A DNA stretch of 64,000 nt. Origin: Akkermansiaceae bacterium (GTDB lineage Bacteria; Verrucomicrobiota; Verrucomicrobiia; Verrucomicrobiales; Akkermansiaceae). The notes below the pieces were generated by a model. The model was not told the origin of the DNA. It saw only the letters and a list, made by a program, of their open reading frames with translations, and ran no database searches. The stretch covers positions 744,001 to 808,000 of the forward strand of contig JACKQB010000002.1 in the NCBI GenBank assembly GCA_024233115.1, read 5' to 3'. Shown piece after piece: positions 35,521-44,535 of this stretch (its first letter is position 1; each line of letters opens with the position of its first letter). The position numbers and the translations under genes were made by a program.

Positions 35521-37065
35521 ATGAACTATCATGTCTTTAGCTGCCTTCTTTTAGGCTCCTTCGTGATACAGGCAGCAAGTTTTGAGCCGACGGGTGTCAC
35601 CCTCCCCATCCTCAACGACGGAGAACCGAGTGTTGCGTTGCGGTTTAAGCTCAAGACACAAAAGGCGCGCATCCTAACAGGTATAACCATCGATACAGGC
35701 GGCACCACAGACCTAGCTGATCTGCGGGAGGTTTCCGTGCTGATGGATCGTAAGGCAGGAGATCTTTTGATGGGGACATGCGCACCTGCGAAGGGCGTCA
35801 TCACGCTTGCGCAGTCAACCCCGATACCCGCGGGAAACCATACCTGCAACATGATGGTCCGCACGAAAAAAGGGGCCGACCTCCTCCACCGCATCGGCCT
35901 CCGGATCACGGGCTTCACCTTCGAGGATGGAGACGAGCTGAGGGTATCCAAGGACCCCGACTATTCACCAGCGCGACTCGCCCATCCCATTCACAAACGT
36001 GGACAGCACGACTGCCACACCTTCCGTATCCCCGCCATCGCACGCGCCAACAATGGTGATTTGTTAGCCGTTTACGACATGCGATACAACTCACGCCGTG
36101 ACCTCCAGGAAGACATCGACATCGGTCTATCAGTATCCAAGGACGGCGGCCAGACCTGGTCGGAACCCCGCCCAATCATGGACATGGGAACCTACGGTGG
36201 AAAACCTCAGAAGGAAAACGGCTGCTCGGATGCCTGCATGATTGTGGACCGGACGACCTGCGAGGTTTTTGTCACCGCCTGCTGGACCCACGGAAAGCCA
36301 AATACCCACCAATGGGCTGGCAAGGGCTCTGAGCCCGGCCACGGTATCCATCAATCGACCCAATTCATGGCCGTCAGATCCGTCGACCACGGCCAAACCT
36401 GGTCGGAGCCCGATAATTGGACCAAGGCACTCAAAGACCCCAGCTGGCATCTCTTCGCCCCGGCCCCCGGAAATGGCATCACAATGAGCGATGGCACCCT
36501 TGTGATCCCCACTCAAGGGCGAGACGCAAAGGGGCTGCCGTTTTCCAATCTAACATGGAGCAGGGACCACGGGAAAACCTGGCACGTTTCCAGCCACGCC
36601 CGCGACAACACCACCGAGTGCGCCGTGGTTGAACTCTCCGATGGATCGCTCATGCTCAATATGCGTGACAACCGGAACCACCGGGACAAAAGCGATACCC
36701 ATGGTCGGGCCGTTGCCACGACCAGGGATCTGGGAAAAACATGGAATAAACACAGCTCCGATCACGGGGCACTTCCAGAACCGGTCTGCATGGCATCACT
36801 GGTCAGCCATCAGGCCACCCAGGGGAAACAGCTGCTCTTTTTCTCCAACCCTCACCACAAAAAGGAACGAGCCAGGATGACCATCCGGATGAGCCTGGAC
36901 GATGGAAAAAGCTGGCCAGAAAAACACCACATCCTCCTCGACTCGAAGGGCGGTGCCTATTCCTCACTGGTGATGGTCGATGATCAAACCCTTGGCATAC
37001 TTTACGAGTCCTCCGCCGCTGATATGATTTTCCAGAAGATTCCACTCGCTGATTTCTCGCCATAA
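35521..37065 (+). CDS. Secreted sialidase (neuraminidase) with N-terminal BNR-associated domain
   Basis: Exported exo-alpha-sialidase, 514 aa. The signal peptide is at residues 1-20 (ending IQA). An N-terminal beta domain (about 25-145) of the type that precedes bacterial sialidases is followed by the catalytic propeller starting at CHTFRIPAIAR (FRIP motif). Five Asp-boxes are visible: SKDGGQTW, SVDHGQTW, SRDHGKTW, TRDLGKTW and SLDDGKSW. Candidate catalytic Tyr is in GGAYSSLV. It releases sialic acid from glycoproteins. The ATG at 35521 is the first that starts a signal peptide. No sialic acid catabolism genes are nearby. Confidence 0.9.
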   Translation: MNYHVFSCLLLGSFVIQAASFEPTGVTLPILNDGEPSVALRFKLKTQKARILTGITIDTGGTTDLADLREVSVLMDRKAGDLLMGTCAPAKGVITLAQSTPIPAGNHTCNMMVRTKKGADLLHRIGLRITGFTFEDGDELRVSKDPDYSPARLAHPIHKRGQHDCHTFRIPAIARANNGDLLAVYDMRYNSRRDLQEDIDIGLSVSKDGGQTWSEPRPIMDMGTYGGKPQKENGCSDACMIVDRTTCEVFVTACWTHGKPNTHQWAGKGSEPGHGIHQSTQFMAVRSVDHGQTWSEPDNWTKALKDPSWHLFAPAPGNGITMSDGTLVIPTQGRDAKGLPFSNLTWSRDHGKTWHVSSHARDNTTECAVVELSDGSLMLNMRDNRNHRDKSDTHGRAVATTRDLGKTWNKHSSDHGALPEPVCMASLVSHQATQGKQLLFFSNPHHKKERARMTIRMSLDDGKSWPEKHHILLDSKGGAYSSLVMVDDQTLGILYESSAADMIFQKIPLADFSP

Positions 37066-37096
37066 AAATCCACAGGCCAGCTGACGACCGCGCGGG

Positions 37097-37882
37097 TTAT
37101 TTCAAGCGTTTACCCCGGTAGTTTACCACGATGCCACTACCTCCACTGTGGGGCCCCTTGAACCGGATTCGCCATGAGGTGTCGGGGAATTCAAAGGTGA
37201 AGTTACTCCGACGCATCAACCGGATGATGCCGTAGGAGATCAACACAAACAACACCAGGGCAAGACCAGCGGCGGCAATCAGAATCTTTTCCCGTTTTTT
37301 GTCCTGCGCATAACTGGATCGCATCCCCTTCTTCACCTCGACAACACGTTCGTTATGGCGCTGGGCAGAAGCATGGACAAACCGCAAGCCCTCCGAACAC
37401 TCTTTCCAGGCTGCCATGACACGCTCTTTTTCCGTGTTTTCCCTTCGGGCTCGTTTGACCGCTTCGGCTACGGCTTGATCAATTTTCTGCCGGGCCATTT
37501 CCACGCCGCCGGCTTCCACATGAAATCCTGACGGGTCTCCGGGGACATGAAAAACCACACACCAGACTGGAGCTTTCGACCACGTCTCCCCGAGTTTCCT
37601 GGCATAGACCGCAGCGCCCTGGGGAGGCTGCTCCGAGAGGGTGACCAGAAACACGTCGATCTGGTTTTCTTCGTAAAGCCGGCTCAACTCCTTTTGCGCC
37701 GTGCCTTTTTCTTCGAGTGACAACCACCTGGCGGAGTCAAGAATCTGGCCATAGGGGCGTTGGGGGATTTTTGATACATCATCATCGTCATCATCAACTT
37801 GCGCAGCCGCAAAGTTGACAACCCCCAGAAAAGCAAGGATGAGAACCATGGCACAAAACCTGTATGTTTGCTCCCCTTTCAT
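37097..37882 (-). CDS. TPM-domain (YgcG-like) exported protein
   Basis: 261 aa. The signal peptide (to about 27, FAAAQ) is followed by a run of Asp residues, then a TPM-like domain (ILDSARWLSLEEKGTAQKEL...QIDVFLVTL...WCVVFHVPG), a membrane helix at about 193-213 (ILIAAAGLALVLFVLISYGII), and a short C-terminal beta motif (FPDTSWRIRFKGPHSGGSG). The motif parallels the C-terminus of the protein at 8506. It is the last gene of a dense minus-strand run, only 2 bases after the zinc-ribbon TPM gene. Function is unknown; an envelope role is inferred from the export signals. Confidence 0.68.
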   Translation of the reverse strand: MKGEQTYRFCAMVLILAFLGVVNFAAAQVDDDDDDVSKIPQRPYGQILDSARWLSLEEKGTAQKELSRLYEENQIDVFLVTLSEQPPQGAAVYARKLGETWSKAPVWCVVFHVPGDPSGFHVEAGGVEMARQKIDQAVAEAVKRARRENTEKERVMAAWKECSEGLRFVHASAQRHNERVVEVKKGMRSSYAQDKKREKILIAAAGLALVLFVLISYGIIRLMRRSNFTFEFPDTSWRIRFKGPHSGGSGIVVNYRGKRLK

Positions 37883-37884
37883 GA

Positions 37885-38493
37885 TTAATTCACCTTCTTG
37901 CTGACATTGTTGGCGGACTCGCGCAGGAGAGCGTCAACACGATCCAGATAATCTAACAAAGCAGACCGATAATCCCCGGCCGCCAAGCTGGCGGAAACAC
38001 TCCTCAGGGCGTCTTCCCAGCGGCTATCCTCCATAAATGCCTCAATGGCATAGCCTGGAGTAAGGGAAACCAGACCGCGTTTCACATCGAGAAGAAGAAG
38101 GATGCTCCACGCCCGGTCCTTTTCCTCCTGTCCATCCTGTAATTGACAGGCGTTCATCATCCAGAAGCCAAACTCGGGCAAGCTAACCGGATCGTCCAGT
38201 TCAACCGTACAGAAATACAAACCCAGCTGGGGGAATCTCCCGATGATCTTATCGACGACACGATTGATGTCATTGACCAGTTTCTCGTCAGCAATACACG
38301 CATTATCCATAAAACGCTCCATCACCGGGGGCGTATAGGGAAACTGCTGGACTACACGGTAGGCGTCAAAGCCACAGCGCTGGCACTGGTCATCGGCTTC
38401 TTTGAACCGCTGTAGGCATGAAGGACAAACGACCGTCGCACGATTAAACATGCGGGCAGGGTATTCTTTGCGCTTATCGTATGACTCTGGCAC
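37885..38493 (-). CDS. Zinc-ribbon plus TPM-like domain protein
   Basis: 202 aa, no signal peptide. A single zinc ribbon at residues about 23-40 (CPSC...CQRC) precedes a TPM-like domain (DNACIADEKLVNDINRVVDKI..., ending near LLLLDVKRGLVSLTPGYAIE). Its conserved C-terminal block resembles that seen in other TPM-domain proteins. It lies between the RG-rich protein gene (8 bases upstream) and the exported TPM protein gene (2 bases downstream), so they are probably one transcript and may work together. No function is known. Confidence 0.65.
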   Translation of the reverse strand: MPESYDKRKEYPARMFNRATVVCPSCLQRFKEADDQCQRCGFDAYRVVQQFPYTPPVMERFMDNACIADEKLVNDINRVVDKIIGRFPQLGLYFCTVELDDPVSLPEFGFWMMNACQLQDGQEEKDRAWSILLLLDVKRGLVSLTPGYAIEAFMEDSRWEDALRSVSASLAAGDYRSALLDYLDRVDALLRESANNVSKKVN

Positions 38494-38501
38494 TTTAGGT
38501 G

Positions 38502-40205
38502 TTAGTTTGCCTCGGAATCCTGATCCTTCCCGGGTGACAAGGGCTCGGCGGCAGGGGGATCTGCCTTGGCCTCGGGAGACGGTGCCCCGGGGGACTCCAC
38601 GGTCGCACCCGGCGTCCCGTCTGTGACCACTTTTTCAGCAGAGTCCTGGGATGCCTCTTTCTTTTTCCCCTGCTTGCCGGGTTTATCCGCCCGGGCTTTC
38701 TGCTGGACAGGTTTTTTTTCCAGCTCCTTGGCAGCATGTAGGGTCCCGTCTGAAAACAGCAGAACCAGTCCCTCGTTAATAAGCCAATGAAGGTCGTGAT
38801 ACCAGGTGTGCCGGCCAGCATCATCGATACCGGCGGGCAAGCAGTCTTTCCACATCGTATCGATGCTGCCTCCGGGGTGTTTGATCACCCAGTGAAACAA
38901 GGCAGAAGGGCGGTCGGCCATCACCATCTCATCGGGAACATGTTTGGGCCGGGCCGGGCCACAGTGGAGCCGCTTCTTCCATTTATAGACAGCGAGATGA
39001 CGACCACTCATTTGTCGGCAAAGGATGGACGCCAGATTTCCAGGGTAGCGTTTTTCTTCGGCCACCACATTCCTGAGCACCGTCATCAACCCCGGACTGA
39101 TCATCCGAGCTGGTATACTCGCAAGGGTGGACATCATTTTACCACTTTCAAATTCCTTCCCGAATCCATGGGTGAGAAAATGCTGCTCTACCTCACGGTG
39201 GTTATCGAGAATAACGACGGTCTCCTCAATCACGGGGACTGGTGCTGGCTCAGGTGCCGGTGCCTCCACAGCGGCATCAGCGGCCTCGTCCTGATCGGGG
39301 ACGTCCGGAGTCTGGACATCACTTGGCGCATCCGCTTTTCCCTCTGGTTGGTCTTCAGTTTCAGCTGCTTGCTCAGCCTTGGGGCGCCAGCGTTTGTGCT
39401 GTCGCATCGAATCGATCCACTCCTGCACCGCTTCCTCGCTGTGCTCCATGACAATCTTCGCTTTGTAGCGTTCCAGTGCCATGTTGGAGAATTTCTCACG
39501 ATGCAAATCCAGTAGTGTCTGCTGATAGGCGTGGTGGTTGGGAGGGCCGATAAGCCGACCGCTAAAGCCGCAGCGCGCCACCGATTGGAAATTGCCGCTC
39601 GGTGCGTCAACCTCGGTGATTTCCTCATCGTAGTATCGCTTGATCAACCCTGAAGACCACATGTGAGCCATACACTCCTTCTGCGTAAGCCAGACAGAAT
39701 GGTCGGTATTACTCCGGTAGAGTGGTAGTTCCTCACTTTCAAAAATGACATGGAACCGGTCCAATCCACCTAACACCACCCAGGCCAGTTCAAAAACCGA
39801 ATGTGTTCTGCCCGTGGCCGAAATCTGTTTAGCCATGGCATCCATACCTTCTTCGATCGGCATGATACGTGCTGACACGCCTTCTGCCGGTGGTGCCATC
39901 GGGGTGCGCTGGCGTCCGTCTTTTTTATAGTCACCCCGGTCATCCCGCCTGCCATGGTCGCGTCGGCGGTCATCGCGACCTTGAAATCCACGCTCGCGCT
40001 CACCGCGGCCACGGTTTTTCCCTCCACCGTGACCACCGTGACGTACGCCATCACCATCGGGGCGGGAACCATGCGATGACTTGCCCTGCTGTGGCTTGTG
40101 CGGTTTCGTATTCTTATCCTGGCGTGCCCATGCGGGACCGAAGTCCAAGGCACTAAGATCCGGTGCCCGGTCGTCATTCTCCGAAGATGATTTCTTTTTA
40201 CTCAT
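38502..40205 (-). CDS. Hypothetical protein with RG/His-rich disordered N-terminus
   Basis: 567 aa, unrecognised. Residues about 30-110 are strongly basic and repetitive in Arg, Gly, Asp and His (GRGERERGFQGRDDRRRDHGR), typical of RNA-binding disordered regions. A folded domain follows (about 120-290; HSVFELAWVVLGGLDRFHVIF and the Trp-rich WLTQKECMAHMW). An acidic Pro/Ala/Glu linker sits around 300-345, then a second folded part (about 350-500), and an Ala/Pro/Lys-rich tail. No signal peptide or membrane span. It sits between waaA and the zinc-ribbon gene, with gaps of 17 and 8 bases. Confidence 0.6.
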   Translation of the reverse strand: MSKKKSSSENDDRAPDLSALDFGPAWARQDKNTKPHKPQQGKSSHGSRPDGDGVRHGGHGGGKNRGRGERERGFQGRDDRRRDHGRRDDRGDYKKDGRQRTPMAPPAEGVSARIMPIEEGMDAMAKQISATGRTHSVFELAWVVLGGLDRFHVIFESEELPLYRSNTDHSVWLTQKECMAHMWSSGLIKRYYDEEITEVDAPSGNFQSVARCGFSGRLIGPPNHHAYQQTLLDLHREKFSNMALERYKAKIVMEHSEEAVQEWIDSMRQHKRWRPKAEQAAETEDQPEGKADAPSDVQTPDVPDQDEAADAAVEAPAPEPAPVPVIEETVVILDNHREVEQHFLTHGFGKEFESGKMMSTLASIPARMISPGLMTVLRNVVAEEKRYPGNLASILCRQMSGRHLAVYKWKKRLHCGPARPKHVPDEMVMADRPSALFHWVIKHPGGSIDTMWKDCLPAGIDDAGRHTWYHDLHWLINEGLVLLFSDGTLHAAKELEKKPVQQKARADKPGKQGKKKEASQDSAEKVVTDGTPGATVESPGAPSPEAKADPPAAEPLSPGKDQDSEAN

Positions 40206-40222
40206 TGTCTGTGTTATCAGTT

Positions 40223-41539
40223 TTACACGTTCTGTGATCTAACGGAAGCATTCAAATGCAGAAGTTTGATCGTTTTTTCGACCGCATTTTCGTGACTATT
40301 CAGGACATTTCTGGCTCTGGCGCACATTTTGCCGGAAATTTCCCGGTTTCCAAGCAACTCCCTGACCGCGCCCCCGAGGGTATCGGCCGAAGCCAGCGTC
40401 CTGATCCCCTGTTCCTTCCGGATCATACTGACCAGGGGTTCAAAATTCTCCATGTGGGGGCCCGTGATCACTGGCACGCCAGCGACGATGGCCTCGGCCG
40501 GATTCTGCCCTCCCCGGCCTAACCAGCTTTTCCCGATGACCACCACGTCCGCATGCGCTGTCCAGTCGCGCAACTCACCTGTGGTATCGATAACCAGGCA
40601 AGCCTTGTCAGGATGCGCCGGTGGCTGGTAACGGCTGCGCAGGACGACTTCGAAACCACACGATTCCAGGTCGGCCTTCACTTCCTCCCGTCTCTCGGCA
40701 TGCCGTGGGACCACCACAAACAGGGCATCGGGAACCGACGAGAGATGCGCTTTTCCTAACAACTTTTCCTCACCCGCATGTGTACTCGCCGCCAGCACGA
40801 CCTGGCGACCGCCCCCCTCCTCGGTGTTGAAATCATCGAGCAATGCCTGGAAGCTATCGCGTTTTCTGGGGACGGCTCCTCCCGACGGATCAAACTTGAT
40901 ACTTCCTGTGATGTGGATTTTCCCGGGGGCGATCCCCAGGGAGGCGAATCTCGCGGCATCCTCTTCATTTTGCACGCACACCTGATGGATCATGGCGAAC
41001 AACGGTTTTACCAAGCCCCCAAACTTCTTGAACCTGGCTTCCGAACGTTGGGACAGCCGTGCGTTGACCATGGATACAGGGATCGTTTGGCGACGTGCTG
41101 TATTGAGTAAATTAGGCCATGCCTCGGCTTCGATCAACACGATCTGCCGAGGGCGGAATCTGCGGAATACAGAACGCACCAACCAGCTGAAATCCAGTGG
41201 GCTGTAGATCACCCTCACCCCCTGTGGCGCCTTTTTACGGGCGACTTCATGCCCGGTGGATGTTGTAGCCGCGATGACAAGCTTGACCCCGGGGTGTGAG
41301 GCCAACCACTTTTCGATCAATTTCAACGCGATGAGCACCTCCCCGACAGAGACGGCGTGTACATACACCGTATCCTTGGGTTCATCGGCCATGGGAACTT
41401 TAAACCTGGCGAATCTTTCTAACAAACCCGTGCCATAGCCGCCACGTTTCCACATTTTCAACAGCCACGCGGGAAACGCGACGATGAAAAACACCGGCAG
41501 CAGGGCATTGTAGAAAATCAGGATGAGAGAACGTGACAT
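40223..41539 (-). CDS. waaA: 3-deoxy-D-manno-octulosonic acid (Kdo) transferase
   Basis: GT30 enzyme adding Kdo to lipid A at the inner membrane, the first core-LPS step. 438 aa with an N-terminal anchor (LILIFYNALLPVFFIVAFPAWLL), catalytic Glu in GLLERF, VHAVSVGEV, the EAEAWPN motif and a C-terminal GT-B donor domain (VIGKSWLGRGGQNPAEAI, VPVITGPHMENF). This is the strongest single indicator of an LPS outer membrane in this organism. It follows rsmD by 11 bases. Confidence 0.95.
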   Translation of the reverse strand: MSRSLILIFYNALLPVFFIVAFPAWLLKMWKRGGYGTGLLERFARFKVPMADEPKDTVYVHAVSVGEVLIALKLIEKWLASHPGVKLVIAATTSTGHEVARKKAPQGVRVIYSPLDFSWLVRSVFRRFRPRQIVLIEAEAWPNLLNTARRQTIPVSMVNARLSQRSEARFKKFGGLVKPLFAMIHQVCVQNEEDAARFASLGIAPGKIHITGSIKFDPSGGAVPRKRDSFQALLDDFNTEEGGGRQVVLAASTHAGEEKLLGKAHLSSVPDALFVVVPRHAERREEVKADLESCGFEVVLRSRYQPPAHPDKACLVIDTTGELRDWTAHADVVVIGKSWLGRGGQNPAEAIVAGVPVITGPHMENFEPLVSMIRKEQGIRTLASADTLGGAVRELLGNREISGKMCARARNVLNSHENAVEKTIKLLHLNASVRSQNV

Positions 41540-41550
41540 CGCGGCAAACC

Positions 41551-42108
41551 CTATCCTGTTGTCTGTCGTTGGTAAAACAGAATTCCACAGCCACCGTATG
41601 CCCTCTGGTCAATCAGTTCCCAGCCATCATACTGGCCTCGTTGATTCACAGGGGAATCCTCAATGACCAGTAAACCATCGACGGCCAACCGCTCCTTCAA
41701 GGCCTCATCCTGAAGGAGAAGGTCGACATAATCGGTATCCCCCGGATGTTTGTAATAGGGAGGATCGGCAAATATCAGATCATACTCGCCTCGATCCCCC
41801 CTGAGAATACGAAACACATCCCCGCCTACCACACGACCGCCTGCCAGGGCCAGATCAGACAGGTTTCTCTTGATCACCTGCTGGGCCTCACGGCTGTCAT
41901 CGATCAAGACACAGGAGACAGCACCGCGACTCAAGGCCTCGAGCCCCAACGCTCCGGAACCTGCAAACAAATCCAGCACACGTGCGCCTTCGACATTACT
42001 CGCCAGGATCGAAAACAAGGCTTCGCGCAATCGGTCCGTGCTCGGTCGGGCCACCGAACCAGGGACACGTATATGCCGTCGTCCCGCCCTGCCGCTAATG
42101 ATTCGCAT
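41551..42108 (-). CDS. rsmD: 16S rRNA (guanine966-N2)-methyltransferase
   Basis: Methylates G966 of 16S rRNA in the assembling 30S subunit. 185 aa. Start MRIISGRAGRRHI, SAM motif DLFAGSGALGLEAL (about 45-58), catalytic motif DPPYYK (about 115). The start overlaps the 3' end of the AsmA-like gene by 14 bases and the gene is followed by waaA after 11 bases. In many bacteria rsmD neighbours coaD, which is not seen here. Confidence 0.94.
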   Translation of the reverse strand: MRIISGRAGRRHIRVPGSVARPSTDRLREALFSILASNVEGARVLDLFAGSGALGLEALSRGAVSCVLIDDSREAQQVIKRNLSDLALAGGRVVGGDVFRILRGDRGEYDLIFADPPYYKHPGDTDYVDLLLQDEALKERLAVDGLLVIEDSPVNQRGQYDGWELIDQRAYGGCGILFYQRQTTG

Positions 42109-43669
42109 GTTGTTTCCTTTCCAGCAGTTCCTTGTTAGGCAATGGTGCCAGCTCCTTCCCCTCCTCCTTCATTTCCTCACGGATGAATTTCAAGGTAGAG
42201 AAGACTATTTCCCAGACCGGCACATCAGTATGTTGATAACCTGCATCCATCACGGGATCGACCAAACTTCCACTCACTAACAGATCGCGCACTTTCCGGT
42301 CGGGGGTATCCAGGTCATCCCACCAGCGTAATCCGTTCCTGACCAGCCCCGCGCCGTGCATTCCCCGTGACAGCATTTCCGAGACTTCCGGGGAAACCAC
42401 CAGCCGGGTGACCGACAGGATACCGTCGCCCACGGAGATCCGGCCATTGCCCAGGATGGAAATATCTTCCCCGATCATCCGCGCGCCGGTCCAGCGCAAT
42501 TGCCCCTGACGGAATACAGCCGGCACATACACACGATCGAAGACAACGTCATGACTGCCGTGGATTTCCCTGACTCCGATATTTTTTCCAATGACCACCC
42601 CATCTGCGCGCCACGACATCGGACTTGTCAAAGCACCGTTAACCCTGAACCGTCCGGCCAGCTGCTCAGCGTTCACTTCCAACGCCATACGTTCAAACCA
42701 CTTCAGAGCGTCGAGCTGTTGTGGGTCGACTACCAGATCAAACAAAAACGGCAAGCGTCCCATAGCGCCACGCCCCATCCCCAGCTGGGCCAGAAAACGG
42801 ACTTTCAGGCCTGCCATGTCCACCGTTTGTTCCTCCAGCTCGAGATAGGGTCTTTTCCAGACGATGTGTTGTTCCACATCCACCAGCTCCGGCAACCCGG
42901 GGACTTTCATAGTGGGAATCCGGACCACTCCCCCAGAGTCCTCGCCAAACAAGGGCAAATCGAGGGAAATATTCTGCATGCGCAACAGCTCGACACCTTT
43001 ACTGACGGAGACGATATGGACTCCGGCATTGGTAATGGACAGGTGCGACGGCATCCCGGCTGGGGGCCTGGTGGCTTCGGCCGGAACTTGAGGGGCCGCC
43101 GGATTGGGCGACGGCGGTTTTTTGCCCGTTTGCGGCGGGTCGGTTTTCACCGGCGGCAGTGGCTCGGGTTTTTCTTCGACAGCAGGTCCGGCCCCAGCAG
43201 GCGTCGGCGAGGGTTGTAATTTCTGCGGAGCCACCCTTGCCGCCAAAGATGCGAGCATTTCCACCGACAAGGTCAGTTCGGGTGCCTCCACAATCACCTC
43301 GTGCGGACGTACCCGACCTCTCAGCAGTTGGCTCCAGTAGGGCTTCACCCTGATGCGGTCGACCTTGACCACGGGTGCCTCCAGATCGGCTCGCAGCGCA
43401 GCAGGCTGGAGCATCCGGGCGTCACTGATCGTCACTCCGTTCCACGGCGACCATGACATCGAGCCCACTTGCCAATCGAACCCGGTGCGGGCCTTGAGCT
43501 TCGACTCCGCCATGCCTGTAGCCCATCGGGACGACAGCCAGAGATTTGATGCCCCGTAGGTAAGAAGCACGATCAGGACAAACCACTTCAGCAGACGTAG
43601 CGCCCGCCGCATCATCGACCTCTTACCAGGTCCGGGTGCTTGTTTGGAGCCGGATGCGTCTTCAGCCAT
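42095..43669 (-). CDS. AsmA/DUF748-like membrane-anchored envelope protein
   Basis: 524 aa. A basic N-terminus and one membrane helix at about 29-45 (WFVLIVLLTYGASNLWL) precede a large periplasmic domain starting with the typical AsmA-like region (ESKLKARTGFDWQVGSMSWSPWNGVTI...VDRIRVKPYWSQLLRGRVRPHEVIVEAPELTL). A Pro-rich linker lies at about 155-215. AsmA-like proteins are thought to bridge lipid transfer between membranes. Placement next to waaA and rsmD suggests an outer-membrane role. It overlaps rsmD by 14 bases and follows the next gene by 3 bases. Confidence 0.6.
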   Translation of the reverse strand: MAEDASGSKQAPGPGKRSMMRRALRLLKWFVLIVLLTYGASNLWLSSRWATGMAESKLKARTGFDWQVGSMSWSPWNGVTISDARMLQPAALRADLEAPVVKVDRIRVKPYWSQLLRGRVRPHEVIVEAPELTLSVEMLASLAARVAPQKLQPSPTPAGAGPAVEEKPEPLPPVKTDPPQTGKKPPSPNPAAPQVPAEATRPPAGMPSHLSITNAGVHIVSVSKGVELLRMQNISLDLPLFGEDSGGVVRIPTMKVPGLPELVDVEQHIVWKRPYLELEEQTVDMAGLKVRFLAQLGMGRGAMGRLPFLFDLVVDPQQLDALKWFERMALEVNAEQLAGRFRVNGALTSPMSWRADGVVIGKNIGVREIHGSHDVVFDRVYVPAVFRQGQLRWTGARMIGEDISILGNGRISVGDGILSVTRLVVSPEVSEMLSRGMHGAGLVRNGLRWWDDLDTPDRKVRDLLVSGSLVDPVMDAGYQHTDVPVWEIVFSTLKFIREEMKEEGKELAPLPNKELLERKQHANH

Positions 43670-43672
43670 CGC

Positions 43673-44413
43673 TTACTTTTTCGGCACACTGAAGCGGATC
43701 ACCAGGCTCTTGTCGGCAAGACGATGGCCGGATGTGCTTTCCTGCAATCGATAAATCAGCAGACAATTCTTACCATCCTTGTACTTCCCGAGCGCCAGGT
43801 TTTCCTTGGTCGAGATAAATTCCGTGTTGTTTTCATACCGCCATTCCTGTCCTGCCCATGCACCCAGAATACTACGCTCTTCGGCATCGATATCCTCGAT
43901 GCGTTTCAGCTCGCCATTGGGTGATTTAAAATTCCCCGTCTCCGGATTAAAGCGCAGCAGGGAAATGGACATTCCGACCCCGCTCACCCGGATCATCCAC
44001 TCGCCGGGCTTGGGCTCTTCCAGCCGGACGACCACTTGCTGGACCGCCTTAAACTGGCGTTGGTCCCATAACTTGAGGTAATCGGCATACTCTTCCTTGG
44101 TTAGACCGAGCTTCTCATGCCAGGGCAAGGGAATACCCGGCTTGGCCTCCTTGGCATAGTCGGCGTGCCACTTGGGATCGGCTTTGGCGGCCTCCTGCAC
44201 TTTGGCGATGTATTTGTTGATTTCCTGCGGAGGAACGATCGCTCCCACCTCACCGGTCACAGCCTGGTCCTTGGCCAGATAAGCGGCCAGTATCGGGGGC
44301 GTTTTTGAAGCGGCCGTCAAGGAGGATGCCGTCGCCATGAGGACGATCAGAAAAAGGGAAGTACACAGCATTGCAGCTGATGACCTAAGGTGGTGAAATG
44401 TTGGCATTCTCAT
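43673..44413 (-). CDS. Hypothetical secreted protein
   Basis: 246 aa with a signal peptide or anchor (about 1-34, LFLIVLMATASSLTAASK). No domain recognised. The central part is Lys/Glu-rich helical, and the last third is beta-rich (WMIRVSGVGMSISLLRF; EWRYENNTEFISTKENLALG; CLLIYRLQ). Its stop is only 3 bases before the start of the AsmA-like gene, so it probably heads a seven-gene transcript reaching 37097. Start ATG 44413, alternative 44407. Confidence 0.62.
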   Translation of the reverse strand: MRMPTFHHLRSSAAMLCTSLFLIVLMATASSLTAASKTPPILAAYLAKDQAVTGEVGAIVPPQEINKYIAKVQEAAKADPKWHADYAKEAKPGIPLPWHEKLGLTKEEYADYLKLWDQRQFKAVQQVVVRLEEPKPGEWMIRVSGVGMSISLLRFNPETGNFKSPNGELKRIEDIDAEERSILGAWAGQEWRYENNTEFISTKENLALGKYKDGKNCLLIYRLQESTSGHRLADKSLVIRFSVPKK

Positions 44414-44535
44414 AAAATCGGGTGCGCGTGGCAGGCCCGCAACTTACTCAGCCTGTCTACAAGTGCAAGTGCCAAAGTCGGGAGAACAAGCTTCCTTTTC
44501 ATCGGTCATTTCCACCCTCCGCCCTTGTCCGCGCC

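Noticed and set aside
42500..43219. 239-codon plus-strand open frame antisense to the AsmA-like gene
   Set aside because: His/Arg-rich low-complexity translation typical of an antisense frame.
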